Source: Paracholeplasma brassicae (GTDB lineage: Bacteria; Bacillota_I; Bacilli_A; Acholeplasmatales; UBA5453). Taken from it: DNA of 64,000 bases. Below, one piece after another: positions 25,590 through 33,723 of this stretch. The position numbers were made by a program, and so were the translations under genes. The DNA lies in the NCBI RefSeq assembly GCF_000967915.1, contig NC_022549.1:1352366-1416365 (forward strand). Reading direction: 5' to 3'. The notes under the pieces were generated by a model. That model was not told the DNA's origin. It was given only the letters and a program-made list of their open reading frames with translations, and did not search any database. Positions within the stretch are counted from its first letter, which is position 1. Each line of letters begins with the position of its first letter.

Positions 25590-26237
25590 TTATTGTTTAC
25601 ATTCGCAATCTTCTAGTTTATTACCGCAATCGCATGTTTCTTCTTCATCGTCGTGATGGTGGTGATGTCTTCCACAGCCACAACCTTGTTCTTCATTTTC
25701 GTGATGGTGGTGATGCCCACCACAGCCACAACCTTGTTCTTCTTCATCGTGATGGTGATGATGACCCCCACAGCCACAACCTTGTTCTTCATCGTGATGG
25801 TGGTGATGACCGCCACAACCACAACCTTGTTCTTCTTCATCAAATTGATCAAAGCCTAACATAAAACTATCTTCATTAAAATCAAAACGATTATCGTATT
25901 CATCGAAAATACCGAATGTTTCATGCCCGATTTCCTTGATTTCATAGGTGATTCCGTTGATGTTAAATACCTTTTGTTCCCCGATAACTTCTAAATTTTC
26001 CAAATGAACGATTTCGAGGTTATCGTCTGTTTCAGTTCCTCCGAATTTTAGAGGTTTTTTATAAAGTATGCCCCAACCAAAATTATAGGATTCCTCATCA
26101 CCATAAAATTCTCTAAGCGTTTCACCGTCTAAATAATCCTCTTTATATATCCAGGCACCTGCGAAATCCTCTACGACTTCGTGATCACCATAGCGTGATT
26201 CCCACAAGATTAATGCTTTTTCTTTACTTATCTTCAT
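25590..26237 (-). CDS. Cys/His-rich repeat protein with four GCGCGGHHHHH-type units
   Basis: 215 residues in two parts. Residues 1-135 are an acidic globular domain with no motif I can name (aromatic, rich in GxEE/YxxE). Residues 138-215 hold four near-identical units GCGCG(G/R)HHHHH at 138-148, 153-163, 169-179 and 185-195, spaced by acidic DEEEQ/ENEEQ linkers, then a CDCGNKLEDCEC tail. That gives 20 repeat histidines and at least 12 cysteines, a layout that should bind several soft or borderline metals (Zn, Ni, Co, Cu). No signal peptide or membrane helix, so it is cytoplasmic. Monocistronic with AAAGGAG before ATG 26237. Metal storage or buffering is an inference. Confidence 0.8.
   Translation of the reverse strand: MKISKEKALILWESRYGDHEVVEDFAGAWIYKEDYLDGETLREFYGDEESYNFGWGILYKKPLKFGGTETDDNLEIVHLENLEVIGEQKVFNINGITYEIKEIGHETFGIFDEYDNRFDFNEDSFMLGFDQFDEEEQGCGCGGHHHHHDEEQGCGCGGHHHHHDEEEQGCGCGGHHHHHENEEQGCGCGRHHHHHDDEEETCDCGNKLEDCECKQ
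25650..25829 (-). repeat. In-gene tandem repeat, about 48-54 bp units
   Basis: Four DNA units encode the GCGCG-polyHis blocks; unit lengths vary in multiples of three, so the frame is kept. The near identity of the units implies recent expansion or ongoing gene conversion, and copy number may vary between strains. Confidence 0.85.
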
Positions 26238-26287
26238 TATTTGTAAATTCTCCTTTTACGTCATTATAACACGATTCTTCGATGGAT

Positions 26288-26318
26288 AAAAGAAAAAGAG
26301 TATAGTAATCTATACTCA
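26288..26318 (-). terminator. Terminator of the cps genes
   Basis: Stem GAGTATAG / CTATACTC (26298-26305, 26310-26317) followed on the minus strand by TCTTTTTCTTTT, directly at the end of cpsB. Confidence 0.7.
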
Positions 26319-27010
26319 AATGCTTTCATTTAAAATGATACGTTTTGGGTTATCCTCAAAGATCTTTTTCGCATATTCTTTTGAATACTTCTTTACCACG
26401 AATTGAAACGCCTCTTTAAGATTAGGTTTACGGTCACCTAAATTATGACTATCGGTTGCTACCACATCAACTAATTGTTTTTTTAGTAAATAGCGCGCCA
26501 TTTTTTTCTTTTATAACCATCAAGACCTAAGATAGCTGAACTGTTAACTTGAATCAAGCCACCTGTTTTTTTGATCTCTGTGTAATCTTTTTTCTTTAAG
26601 TAACCATAGCGTTCAACGTGTGCTACAATTGGTCTTATCTTGAGTGTTCGAAAATTATACACAATTTCTTCAATTGGTGTTTCAAGAATCGTTGAAAATT
26701 CAACTAATACATAGGAGGTGTTCTCAATCGTCATTAAGTGTTTGTTTGAAAGGGATTCTTTCGTATAATACACTTCACTTCCTAACAAGAGTCGCACATC
26801 TAAATTTTGTTCTTTTACTTTTTCTTTTAATTGTTCAAAGTTATGTCTTATTTTTGAAACTTTTTCTGGTTTAAAACTTCTCATATGAGGGGTTAAAACA
26901 ACCGTTGTGACACCATCATTGATCTGTTTTTTTATCATCTCAATCGACATCTCAATATTAGCTGACCCATCATCTATTTCATGCAGTATGTGGCAATGAA
27001 GATCAATCAT
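26316..27010 (-). pseudogene. cpsB: PHP-type tyrosine-protein phosphatase CpsB, frameshifted at an A7 tract
   Basis: Metal-dependent phosphatase that removes phosphate from the CpsD kinase in capsule/exopolysaccharide systems. The first part starts MIDLHCHILHEIDDGSANIE (metal His motif) and includes VVLTPHMRS, LLGSEVYY and IVAHVERYGYL. The last part, in the -1 frame, gives VDVVATDSHNLGDRKP and ends in NPKRIILNESI, the normal C-terminus. The switch falls exactly on seven As (T7 at 26501-26507 on the plus strand), reading AGA AAA AAA TGG in frame. Without a shift the product stops about 6 codons later and loses the ATDSHN metal ligands. Could be a true null, a phase-variable tract, programmed slippage or a sequencing error. 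Start 27010 overlaps the cpsD stop by 8 nt. Confidence 0.82.
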
Positions 27011-27707
27011 ACTTGTATGAGTATTTGTACCCATAAACACCATTAGTCATTTTTACTTGTGTAAATCCAATACCTATGATTTTAGCATTGTTTCTTTCAA
27101 GGGCATGGAAAGCGTCACGAACAAGTGCTTTTTTCGCTTTACCAAAACCAACAACAAAAATGACGCCATCCGATATTTTATTGATGATTAGTGTATCAGC
27201 AACGGCCAATACCGGTGGAGTATCTAAGAGAACGTAATCAAAATCTTCTTTTAATTTATTGATGAGTTCTTCTAATTTCTTTGATTCTAACAAATTGATA
27301 ACTGCTGTGGTTTTCTCCCCAGCAACCATATAATATATGCCATCTTCGGATACTCTTAATAGTTGTTCATAAGTGATCTTACCAGCCAAATAGTCAGTAA
27401 TTCCATCTTTATTGATTTCAGAAAACACACGATTTAGTTTAGGTCTTCTTAAATCTAGGTCTAATACGACTACTTTTTTGCCTTTATCTGCCAATAAATA
27501 GGCAATATTCGCAAATAAAGTGGTTTTACCTTCTGCTTGAAGGGTTGAAGTAAATTGAATCACCTTATATTGGTTATCTACGTTTGCGTATTCTAAGTTG
27601 AGTACTAATTTTTGAAATGATTCTGTAACGAAAGACATCTTATCTTCTCTAGCCACTAAGTAGCCATAGGATTCTTTTCTTTTTCTCTTTAAGATATTTG
27701 GAACCAT
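27003..27707 (-). CDS. cpsD: CpsD/CapB-type tyrosine-protein kinase (BY-kinase)
   Basis: Cytoplasmic bacterial tyrosine kinase that pairs with a CpsC-type membrane activator to control polysaccharide chain length and export. Walker A is FTSTLQAEGKTT, Walker A' VVVLDLDLRRPKLN, Walker B YVLLDTPPVLAVADT, and the C-terminus is a Tyr cluster (YGYKYSYKYD), the usual autophosphorylation tail. An ATG at 27716 is possible, but the AAGGAGG site abuts it and is properly spaced for ATG 27707. Lies between cpsC and cpsB with overlapping ends, the classical order. Confidence 0.92.
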   Translation of the reverse strand: MVPNILKRKRKESYGYLVAREDKMSFVTESFQKLVLNLEYANVDNQYKVIQFTSTLQAEGKTTLFANIAYLLADKGKKVVVLDLDLRRPKLNRVFSEINKDGITDYLAGKITYEQLLRVSEDGIYYMVAGEKTTAVINLLESKKLEELINKLKEDFDYVLLDTPPVLAVADTLIINKISDGVIFVVGFGKAKKALVRDAFHALERNNAKIIGIGFTQVKMTNGVYGYKYSYKYD

Positions 27708-27708
27708 T

Positions 27709-28401
27709 TTAGACATCCTCCTTCACTTCAAAATCAGGAATTGAACCAAGTACTTGCGTTTTTAAATCTCGTTCAATTTCATCTTTATCACGGTATGTGT
27801 TATTGGTTAATTCCATTAATAATACAAAACCGACACCAACAATACCACCAAGTAATACACCAATAATGATGTATAAGGTTTTATTTGGTGAGACGTAAAC
27901 GCCTTCTGTTGCTGTGCTCATGCGAACAATTTTGTCTTTTAGCAAGTTAAATTGGCCACCACTAGCAACGGTAACTGCCGCATCAATAACACCGTTTGCG
28001 ATTGTCTTAGATAACTCAGGGTTGGTTGATTCATAGCTGACATAGACGAAATAACTACCTGTGTTCGTACTTGTTGATATCCCATTTTTGAGTTCAGAAA
28101 GCGTCACAGTAAGTTGTAAATCATCGATTAATTTTTGTAATACAATTTCGGATTTCATAAACTCTTCGACGGTACCAATCAGGTTTCTAGCATCTGTTAA
28201 GTTATACCCCGTTTCAGTCGTTGAATTCGGTACCTGAACCATCACACTTGCTTTTGATTGATACTTTGGTGTGACTTTGTAAGCATAGAATGTTGCAAGT
28301 GCAGCAATTACTACGGTGACAATACCAATGAAAAGCCATTTGCGCAAGATTATTGCAAACAATTCTGCTAAGCTCAGGCCTTGTTCTTCATGTGTTTCCA
28401 T
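27709..28401 (-). CDS. cpsC: Wzz/CpsC-type polysaccharide chain-length and kinase-activating membrane protein
   Basis: 230 residues with two transmembrane helices (about 20-40, WLFIGIVTVVIAALATFYAY, and about 180-200, IIGVLLGGIVGVGFVLLME) around an extracytoplasmic Wzz domain, then a short cytoplasmic tail that contacts CpsD. In Gram-positive systems the kinase is a separate protein, as here. GGAGG ribosome site, ATG 28401. First gene of cpsCDB; no glycosyltransferases or flippase adjoin, so the polysaccharide biosynthesis genes must lie elsewhere (the partial gene at the start of the window may be one). Confidence 0.9.
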   Translation of the reverse strand: METHEEQGLSLAELFAIILRKWLFIGIVTVVIAALATFYAYKVTPKYQSKASVMVQVPNSTTETGYNLTDARNLIGTVEEFMKSEIVLQKLIDDLQLTVTLSELKNGISTSTNTGSYFVYVSYESTNPELSKTIANGVIDAAVTVASGGQFNLLKDKIVRMSTATEGVYVSPNKTLYIIIGVLLGGIVGVGFVLLMELTNNTYRDKDEIERDLKTQVLGSIPDFEVKEDV

Positions 28402-28437
28402 TTTTTTCCTCCATAAACTCTTTTTGAGTCGTTCACG

Positions 28438-30189
28438 TTATTTTTTTTGAAATAAGCTAATGACTTTATCAATGTCTTTAACCACTTCATTTAATGATTG
28501 GTGCCAGAATGATTTGTCTTTAACATCAATGCCCATTGACATTGCGACGTCTTCAACACTGGCTTTACCTGTTAACATTAATAGTTTATCATAATTTCTT
28601 AAAAAATCATCCTTATTTTCTAAGTATTTAGCGTATAATCCTTTTCCAAATAATAGACCAAATGCGTATGGAAAGTTATAGAAATTCAAGCCTGCACTGT
28701 AGTAATGTCCCTTGTTTAACCACATATATGGGTGTAAATTCTCGTGATCAAGCCCCTCAAGATAGGCTTCTTTTTGAGCTTCTACCATCCACGTTTTCAT
28801 TTGATTCTTCGAGATTGGTCCGGTCGAATTCTCAAATAATTTGGTCTCGAAAAAGTAACGTGATAAGATATCAATAATCACTTGCGTATCCCCTTGTAAG
28901 GCGATTTCAAGAACAGATAATATTTCATCATCGTTTGATAGTTTTGATAGTAAGTTGTTAGTAACAATTGTCTCACAGAAAATAGAAGCTGTTTCTGCTA
29001 AAGGCATTGGATAACCCCAATTTAAAGGCTTTTCATCACTTATCACGTCGCCATGGTAACCATGACCAAGTTCGTGTGCGATGGTTGAAACGTCGGATAA
29101 AGAGCCCGTGAAATTTGTTAGGATTCTAGACTGTTTTATTTGTTGTTGATTTGAACAAAATGCACCACCACGTTTACCTTTTTTCGGATAAACATCAATC
29201 CAATTTTCATTAAAAGCTCGTGTTGAAAAATCACCTAACCGTTTAGAAAATCCGTAAAAACTTTCATTAACAATTGCTTTGGCTTCCTCGTAAGTGTAGT
29301 TCTTATCGAGTTTACCGACTGGTGCGAATAATTCATAAAAAGGTAGTCCATTTTCATAACCAAGGTAAGTTGCCTTGGCTTTCAAATATCTTTCAAAATG
29401 TTGTCTATAATCTTTCATCGCATCAATCATTGCATCAAGTGTCTCTTTTTGCATACGTGATGAAATGAGTGTTTTTTCTAAAGCTGAGTCATAGCCTCTG
29501 AGTGTGTTCATCTCTGTTACTTCACGTTTGATGTTAGATAACGCAAGCGCAACCGCATCATCAATTTGTTCATACGCTTTTAACTCTGCCTCGTAGGCGT
29601 TCTTACGAATGTCTTTATCATTGTCGTATGCGAGATTTCTAACCTCAGATAACGTGATTTCCTTGTCACCCATTTTTACGTTCAAGTTTGACGTGAGTAA
29701 CCCTTGCAACTGACTCCAAGATCCGCTTGAAAGTGGTCTTAGTTTTGCGTAGAGAACTTCTTCTTTTTCGCTTAGTAAGTGTCTCGCACTTTCTTTTTCT
29801 TCGTTTAATTGAAATAAGTATGTTTTGATTATTTCGCTATGATTGCTTAACTCTTGTAAATCAAGTGTTGCGATGTATCTTGAAACCATTACATTTTCTT
29901 TTGTAACCGATGAATAAATTTGTTGAAGTTTCGATAGATAACCAAGTGCTTCTTGATTCGTAACATCCGTTGACATGGTTAAGCTTGCAAACGCACTTAA
30001 ACTTCTTGCGAGTTTTGTTGTTTCTTCTTGGGAAGTCAAGTAAGCTTCTAAAAACGCCACTGGTTTCATCGCTTGCATTTGTGATACTAATTGTTGAAAC
30101 GATAACATTTGCTCTTTAAGTGTTTCAATATCCTTTAGGTATTTCTCATTAAATCCCTGATACAAATCATCTAAATTCCAATTACTCAT
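28438..30189 (-). CDS. pepF: Oligoendopeptidase F (M3B family)
   Basis: Cytoplasmic zinc endopeptidase cleaving short peptides. Zinc motif HELGHGYHGD with the third ligand in ETASIFCET, and the family pocket AFCSNQQQ upstream; 583 residues is typical. Separated by 3 nt from uvrB upstream, so possibly cotranscribed with it. With peptidase T and the M32 carboxypeptidase it makes this window rich in peptide-processing enzymes, suiting an organism that lives on peptides. Confidence 0.92.
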   Translation of the reverse strand: MSNWNLDDLYQGFNEKYLKDIETLKEQMLSFQQLVSQMQAMKPVAFLEAYLTSQEETTKLARSLSAFASLTMSTDVTNQEALGYLSKLQQIYSSVTKENVMVSRYIATLDLQELSNHSEIIKTYLFQLNEEKESARHLLSEKEEVLYAKLRPLSSGSWSQLQGLLTSNLNVKMGDKEITLSEVRNLAYDNDKDIRKNAYEAELKAYEQIDDAVALALSNIKREVTEMNTLRGYDSALEKTLISSRMQKETLDAMIDAMKDYRQHFERYLKAKATYLGYENGLPFYELFAPVGKLDKNYTYEEAKAIVNESFYGFSKRLGDFSTRAFNENWIDVYPKKGKRGGAFCSNQQQIKQSRILTNFTGSLSDVSTIAHELGHGYHGDVISDEKPLNWGYPMPLAETASIFCETIVTNNLLSKLSNDDEILSVLEIALQGDTQVIIDILSRYFFETKLFENSTGPISKNQMKTWMVEAQKEAYLEGLDHENLHPYMWLNKGHYYSAGLNFYNFPYAFGLLFGKGLYAKYLENKDDFLRNYDKLLMLTGKASVEDVAMSMGIDVKDKSFWHQSLNEVVKDIDKVISLFQKK

Positions 30190-30192
30190 TCG

Positions 30193-32151
30193 TTATTTCT
30201 CCTTTTCGACTCTAAGTTCGTAGAGTGCATCTCTAAGTTCTGCTGCTAATTCAAAATCTAGATCCTTGGCCGCTTGCTTCATCTCACGCTCTAACATGGC
30301 GATTTCAGCGTCAATGTTCTTCTTAGTGCGTTTCTTTTTATCACTTTCGATTAGCTCTTTAATTTTTATATCATCTCTAATTGCTTTGTTAATGGATACG
30401 GGTTGAACGTTGTATTTTTCATTAAACGCTAATTGGATTTCTCTTCTTCGTTTGGTTTCATCCATTGCTTTTCTCATGGCATCACTGATTGAATCGGCGT
30501 ACATGATGACTTTACCATTGATGTTTCTTGCAGCTCTACCGATGGTTTGGATTAAACTTCGTTCACTTCTTAGAAAACCTTGCTTGTCCGCATCTAGTAT
30601 TGCTACGAGTGAAACCTCTGGTAAATCGAGGCCTTCTCTCAACAAGTTAATCCCAATGATGGCATCGTATTTTCCCAATCGTAAATCTCTTAATATGGTA
30701 ATCCGTTCAAGTGACTTTATCTCTGAATGCAAGTAGGTCACCTTTAATCCTAACTTCTTAAAGTAGGCGGTTAAGTCTTCACTCATTTTAATTGTGAGTG
30801 TGGTAATTAGCACACGCTCATTGGCGGCTATTCGTTTGACGATTTCGCCATAAAGATCATCGATTTGACCCATAGTTCTTCTAAGTTCAATCTCAGGGTC
30901 TATCAAATAGGTAGGTCGAATGATTTGTTCAACAATTGGATAACCTTTGGTTAGTTCATAATCCCCAGGTGTCGCAGATAAAAAAATTACCTTATCGAGT
31001 TTGTCTTCAAATTCATCAAACTTTAGTGGACGGTTATCAAGTGCGCTTGGTAAACGAAAACCATAATTAACAAGTGTTTGTTTTCTTGATCTATCTCCGT
31101 TATACATACCTCTTACTTGAGAGACGGTCACGTGTGATTCGTCAATAATCATTAAGAAATCTTTTTCAAAGAAATCAAGTAGTGTCGCTGGGGTTTCGCC
31201 TTCTTCTTTTAACGACATGTGTCTTGAATAGTTTTCTATGCCACTACAAATGCCAATCTCTTCTAACATTTCTACGTCATATTTTGTGCGCATTTCAATA
31301 CGTTCGGCCGCTAACAACTCATTGTTTTCTTTAAAATATAGTATGCGCTCAGCCAGTTCATTTTTTATCCGTCTAATGGTTTCCGCCATCTTATCTTTGT
31401 TAGTTACAAAGTGAGTGGCAGGAAATATGGTGACATATTCGACGTTTTCAATGGCTTGTCCAGTTAGGACGTCAAAACGCCTAATCCGATCAATTTCATC
31501 ACCAAAGAACTCCACGCGAATGCCTTGTTGTCGTTCATTTGCTGGAATAATCTCAACCGAATCACCTCTAACTCGAAAAGTCCCCCTTGAAAAGTCAATG
31601 TCGTTACGTTGATAAGTCAACTCAACTAAACGGTTTAAAAGTGTGTTTCGTTTTAGCTCATCGCCTGTTCTTAATACGAGTAGTGAATTCTTATAATCTT
31701 CTGGATCGCCAATCCCGTAAATACAAGAAACCGATGCAACAACAATAACATCGTCACGGTCTAACAAAGACGCCGTAGCGCTGTGTCTCATTTCATCAAT
31801 TTCATCATTGATTGATGAGTCTTTTTCGATGTAGGTATCGCTTGTAACCACGTAAGCTTCTGGTTGGTAATAATCGTAGTAGGAGATAAAATATTCCACT
31901 CTATTTTCAGGAAAAAACGATTTTAACTCACTGTAAAGTTGGCCTGCTAGTGTTTTATTGTGTGCCAACACCAACGTTTTTTTACCTAGTTTTTTAATGA
32001 TGTTACTGATTGTAAAGGTCTTACCTGTTCCGGTTGCCCCACGTAGTACTTGTCTATTGATTCCTTTTTCAAAGTTTTTTGTCAAGGTTTCTATAGCTTC
32101 AATTTGGTCACCCATGGGTTCATAGGGTGCTTTTAGTTTAAAATCTGCCAA
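30193..32151 (-). CDS. uvrB: UvrABC excinuclease subunit B
   Basis: Damage-verifying helicase-like subunit of nucleotide excision repair. Walker A GATGTGKT (38-45), beta-hairpin region [11 protein letters not shown] with [19 protein letters not shown] helicase motif, helicase motifs V/VI ([26 protein letters not shown]) and a C-terminal UVR motif ([20 protein letters not shown]) for UvrC contact. 652 residues, full length. Start is TTG 32151 with TAAGGAG upstream. The UvrA-like protein at 55 kb lacks the domain that binds UvrB, so the true UvrA is elsewhere. Confidence 0.96.
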   Translation of the reverse strand: MADFKLKAPYEPMGDQIEAIETLTKNFEKGINRQVLRGATGTGKTFTISNIIKKLGKKTLVLAHNKTLAGQLYSELKSFFPENRVEYFISYYDYYQPEAYVVTSDTYIEKDSSINDEIDEMRHSATASLLDRDDVIVVASVSCIYGIGDPEDYKNSLLVLRTGDELKRNTLLNRLVELTYQRNDIDFSRGTFRVRGDSVEIIPANERQQGIRVEFFGDEIDRIRRFDVLTGQAIENVEYVTIFPATHFVTNKDKMAETIRRIKNELAERILYFKENNELLAAERIEMRTKYDVEMLEEIGICSGIENYSRHMSLKEEGETPATLLDFFEKDFLMIIDESHVTVSQVRGMYNGDRSRKQTLVNYGFRLPSALDNRPLKFDEFEDKLDKVIFLSATPGDYELTKGYPIVEQIIRPTYLIDPEIELRRTMGQIDDLYGEIVKRIAANERVLITTLTIKMSEDLTAYFKKLGLKVTYLHSEIKSLERITILRDLRLGKYDAIIGINLLREGLDLPEVSLVAILDADKQGFLRSERSLIQTIGRAARNINGKVIMYADSISDAMRKAMDETKRRREIQLAFNEKYNVQPVSINKAIRDDIKIKELIESDKKKRTKKNIDAEIAMLEREMKQAAKDLDFELAAELRDALYELRVEKEK

Positions 32152-32182
32152 AGTATCACTCCTTACAGCTTTCTATCATTAT

Positions 32183-32220
32183 AACAAAAAAACACGCTAT
32201 TTTAAACAATAACGTGTTCT
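32183..32220 (-). terminator. Terminator of the PadR-HAAS operon
   Basis: Near-perfect stem AACACGCTATT / AATAACGTGTT with the T run on the minus side (GTTTTTTTGTT). Confidence 0.7.
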
Positions 32221-32233
32221 AAGTTATCCATCA

Positions 32234-33223
32234 CTAATTTCTTTTTTGTTTCTTTGTCAACTTAATCCATTCGACGATTTGTTCAATGATAAAAATCACC
32301 CACACAAAGATCACGATACCATGAACGATTTGATTTCCGATTTGTGTAATTTCCAAGATCGTTTTATTTGAAGCAGTGGCCGTAGCCTCGATGAATGATG
32401 GATTAAACACATCCATACTAACCGTTAGAATAGTAGCTGCTACTAGACTAATAAAGTCAATGACGCTATAAATAGCAAACGTAAGAATCGACGTTTTTGT
32501 CTTTATGATTTTATACGCTGAGTAGAAAAGCGAACTAGCGATCGACACAACCATGACTGGAATTATGTATGTCGTGTAATTTGTATTTAATAAGTTTCCT
32601 TTAAAGTAAAATGAATCTTCATCCAGCTGTATGTTAACATCTAGATGGTTGGTAATTAGAAAGCCGACAAACATCGAACCGAAGATGACGATCATGATGA
32701 CTTCGATGATACCTTCGATTCGTCTGCTTTTTAGGGTTTGATCTTCTGGTACCTTAGGAAGTTTTCTAGGGTCAAATTCGGTTTGTTTTTCTGTGTTCTG
32801 ATCAATTGCCCAAAAAATCACAGTAACAATGGTAAAACCAAAGAAGATAGACCCAAACAAACCATCGGTGAATTCTTCGATGAGTGATGAGATTAGTTTA
32901 ACACCCGAGTACTCTAGAATCGAACTTGTGATTCCACTGAGCACAGTGACAGCAATAAATACGATAAGCACTATTTTAAGAACTTTGATATAGTCATCGT
33001 ATTGTCTAGGTGAAATGACGTAGGATTTTTTCTCTTTGTATTCAAGTGCAAGATCCACTGGACGACCCAGTTTTTTTAATACATCAACCACGTGTGCTTC
33101 ACTTAAATCATCCCCAATCATATCATAGATATTGGCCCTTAGTTCATTTTCAATGTCTTTTTTCTTACTTTCTTCTAGTCGTTTGGTTACGTCATAAATG
33201 TAGCGTTCAATTAAATCATTCAT
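32234..33223 (-). CDS. HAAS-domain membrane protein
   Basis: 329 residues. The first 70 are a HAAS-type helical domain (MNDLIERYIYDVTKRLEES, then ELRANIYDMI and VLKKLGRPVDLALEY), found beside PadR regulators. The rest has about six hydrophobic helices. The function of the family is unknown; it is thought to respond to envelope state together with PadR. Start ATG 33223 overlaps the padR stop by 4 nt, so the regulator and membrane protein are made together. AAGGAG site present. Confidence 0.8.
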   Translation of the reverse strand: MNDLIERYIYDVTKRLEESKKKDIENELRANIYDMIGDDLSEAHVVDVLKKLGRPVDLALEYKEKKSYVISPRQYDDYIKVLKIVLIVFIAVTVLSGITSSILEYSGVKLISSLIEEFTDGLFGSIFFGFTIVTVIFWAIDQNTEKQTEFDPRKLPKVPEDQTLKSRRIEGIIEVIMIVIFGSMFVGFLITNHLDVNIQLDEDSFYFKGNLLNTNYTTYIIPVMVVSIASSLFYSAYKIIKTKTSILTFAIYSVIDFISLVAATILTVSMDVFNPSFIEATATASNKTILEITQIGNQIVHGIVIFVWVIFIIEQIVEWIKLTKKQKRN

Positions 33224-33564
33224 TGTTTGTTATCTCCTTTAATTAATTTCATCATTTCATCATTAATCTCTGTCCATGTTTTAATAAGGTGCTCTAAGAC
33301 TTCTTCACCAAATGGACTTAACACATAGTACTTTCGTGGTCTAGATTCGCTTGTGTCCCAGTTAGATGTTAGCATCCTTTGAGTCTCTAATCGTCTAAGT
33401 AACGGATAAAGTGTCCCCGCCTCAATGTTAATTTGTCTTTCTTCTAAAGCTTGTAGTAGGGAATAACCATATTGCTCATTCTTTAATAGAAAGAGGACTT
33501 GTAAGGTTTGTGTCCCTCGTTTGAGTTCAACCTCAAGGTTGTTAATTATCATTTTTTCATCCAA
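33220..33564 (-). CDS. PadR-family transcriptional regulator
   Basis: Small winged-helix repressor. The family start is visible as DEKMIINNLEVELKRGTQTL, with the wing-helix NIEAGTLYPLLRRLETQRM and SRPRKYYVLSPFGEEVL. The frame is open upstream to 33612, but the protein family normally begins at MDEK, which here is TTG 33564 placed 6 nt after GAGGTG. Translationally coupled to the HAAS membrane protein. A palindrome in its promoter spacer suggests autoregulation. Confidence 0.86.
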   Translation of the reverse strand: MDEKMIINNLEVELKRGTQTLQVLFLLKNEQYGYSLLQALEERQINIEAGTLYPLLRRLETQRMLTSNWDTSESRPRKYYVLSPFGEEVLEHLIKTWTEINDEMMKLIKGDNKQ

Positions 33565-33582
33565 TTCATTCACCTCACTTTT

Positions 33583-33612
33583 ATTATAGTGTATGACATA
33601 CAATATTGTCAA
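33583..33612 (-). promoter_or_regulatory. Sigma-A-type promoter of the padR operon with a palindromic operator
   Basis: On the minus strand, -35 TTGACA (33612-33607) and -10 TATAAT (33588-33583), both consensus, separated by 18 nt. The spacer contains TGTATG-A-CATACA (33590-33602), a perfect 6+1+6 inverted repeat placed where a bound repressor would block RNA polymerase. This fits PadR autorepression. Confidence 0.75.
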
Positions 33613-33682
33613 TAAGAAAATGTTGTGTGTTAAATATTTTTATATCGTATGGAAAAAATAGCGCGCTTTCGTGCCTACACAA

Positions 33683-33711
33683 ACAAAAAAACTCCTATTT
33701 GTAGGAGTTTT
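33683..33711 (-). terminator. Terminator of the Na/Pi symporter gene
   Basis: Stem AAACTCCTA / TAGGAGTTT (33689-33697, 33702-33710) with TTTTTTGTTT following on the minus strand. Confidence 0.75.
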
Positions 33712-33723
33712 CGTTCAATTTGC

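Noticed and set aside
25650-25829. Possible CRISPR-like array
   Set aside because: The regular units are coding, have no distinct spacers and keep a reading frame.
25634-25864. Plus-strand frames over the Cys/His repeat gene
   Set aside because: These are complements of the CGC/HHH repeats and give low-complexity peptides with no other support.
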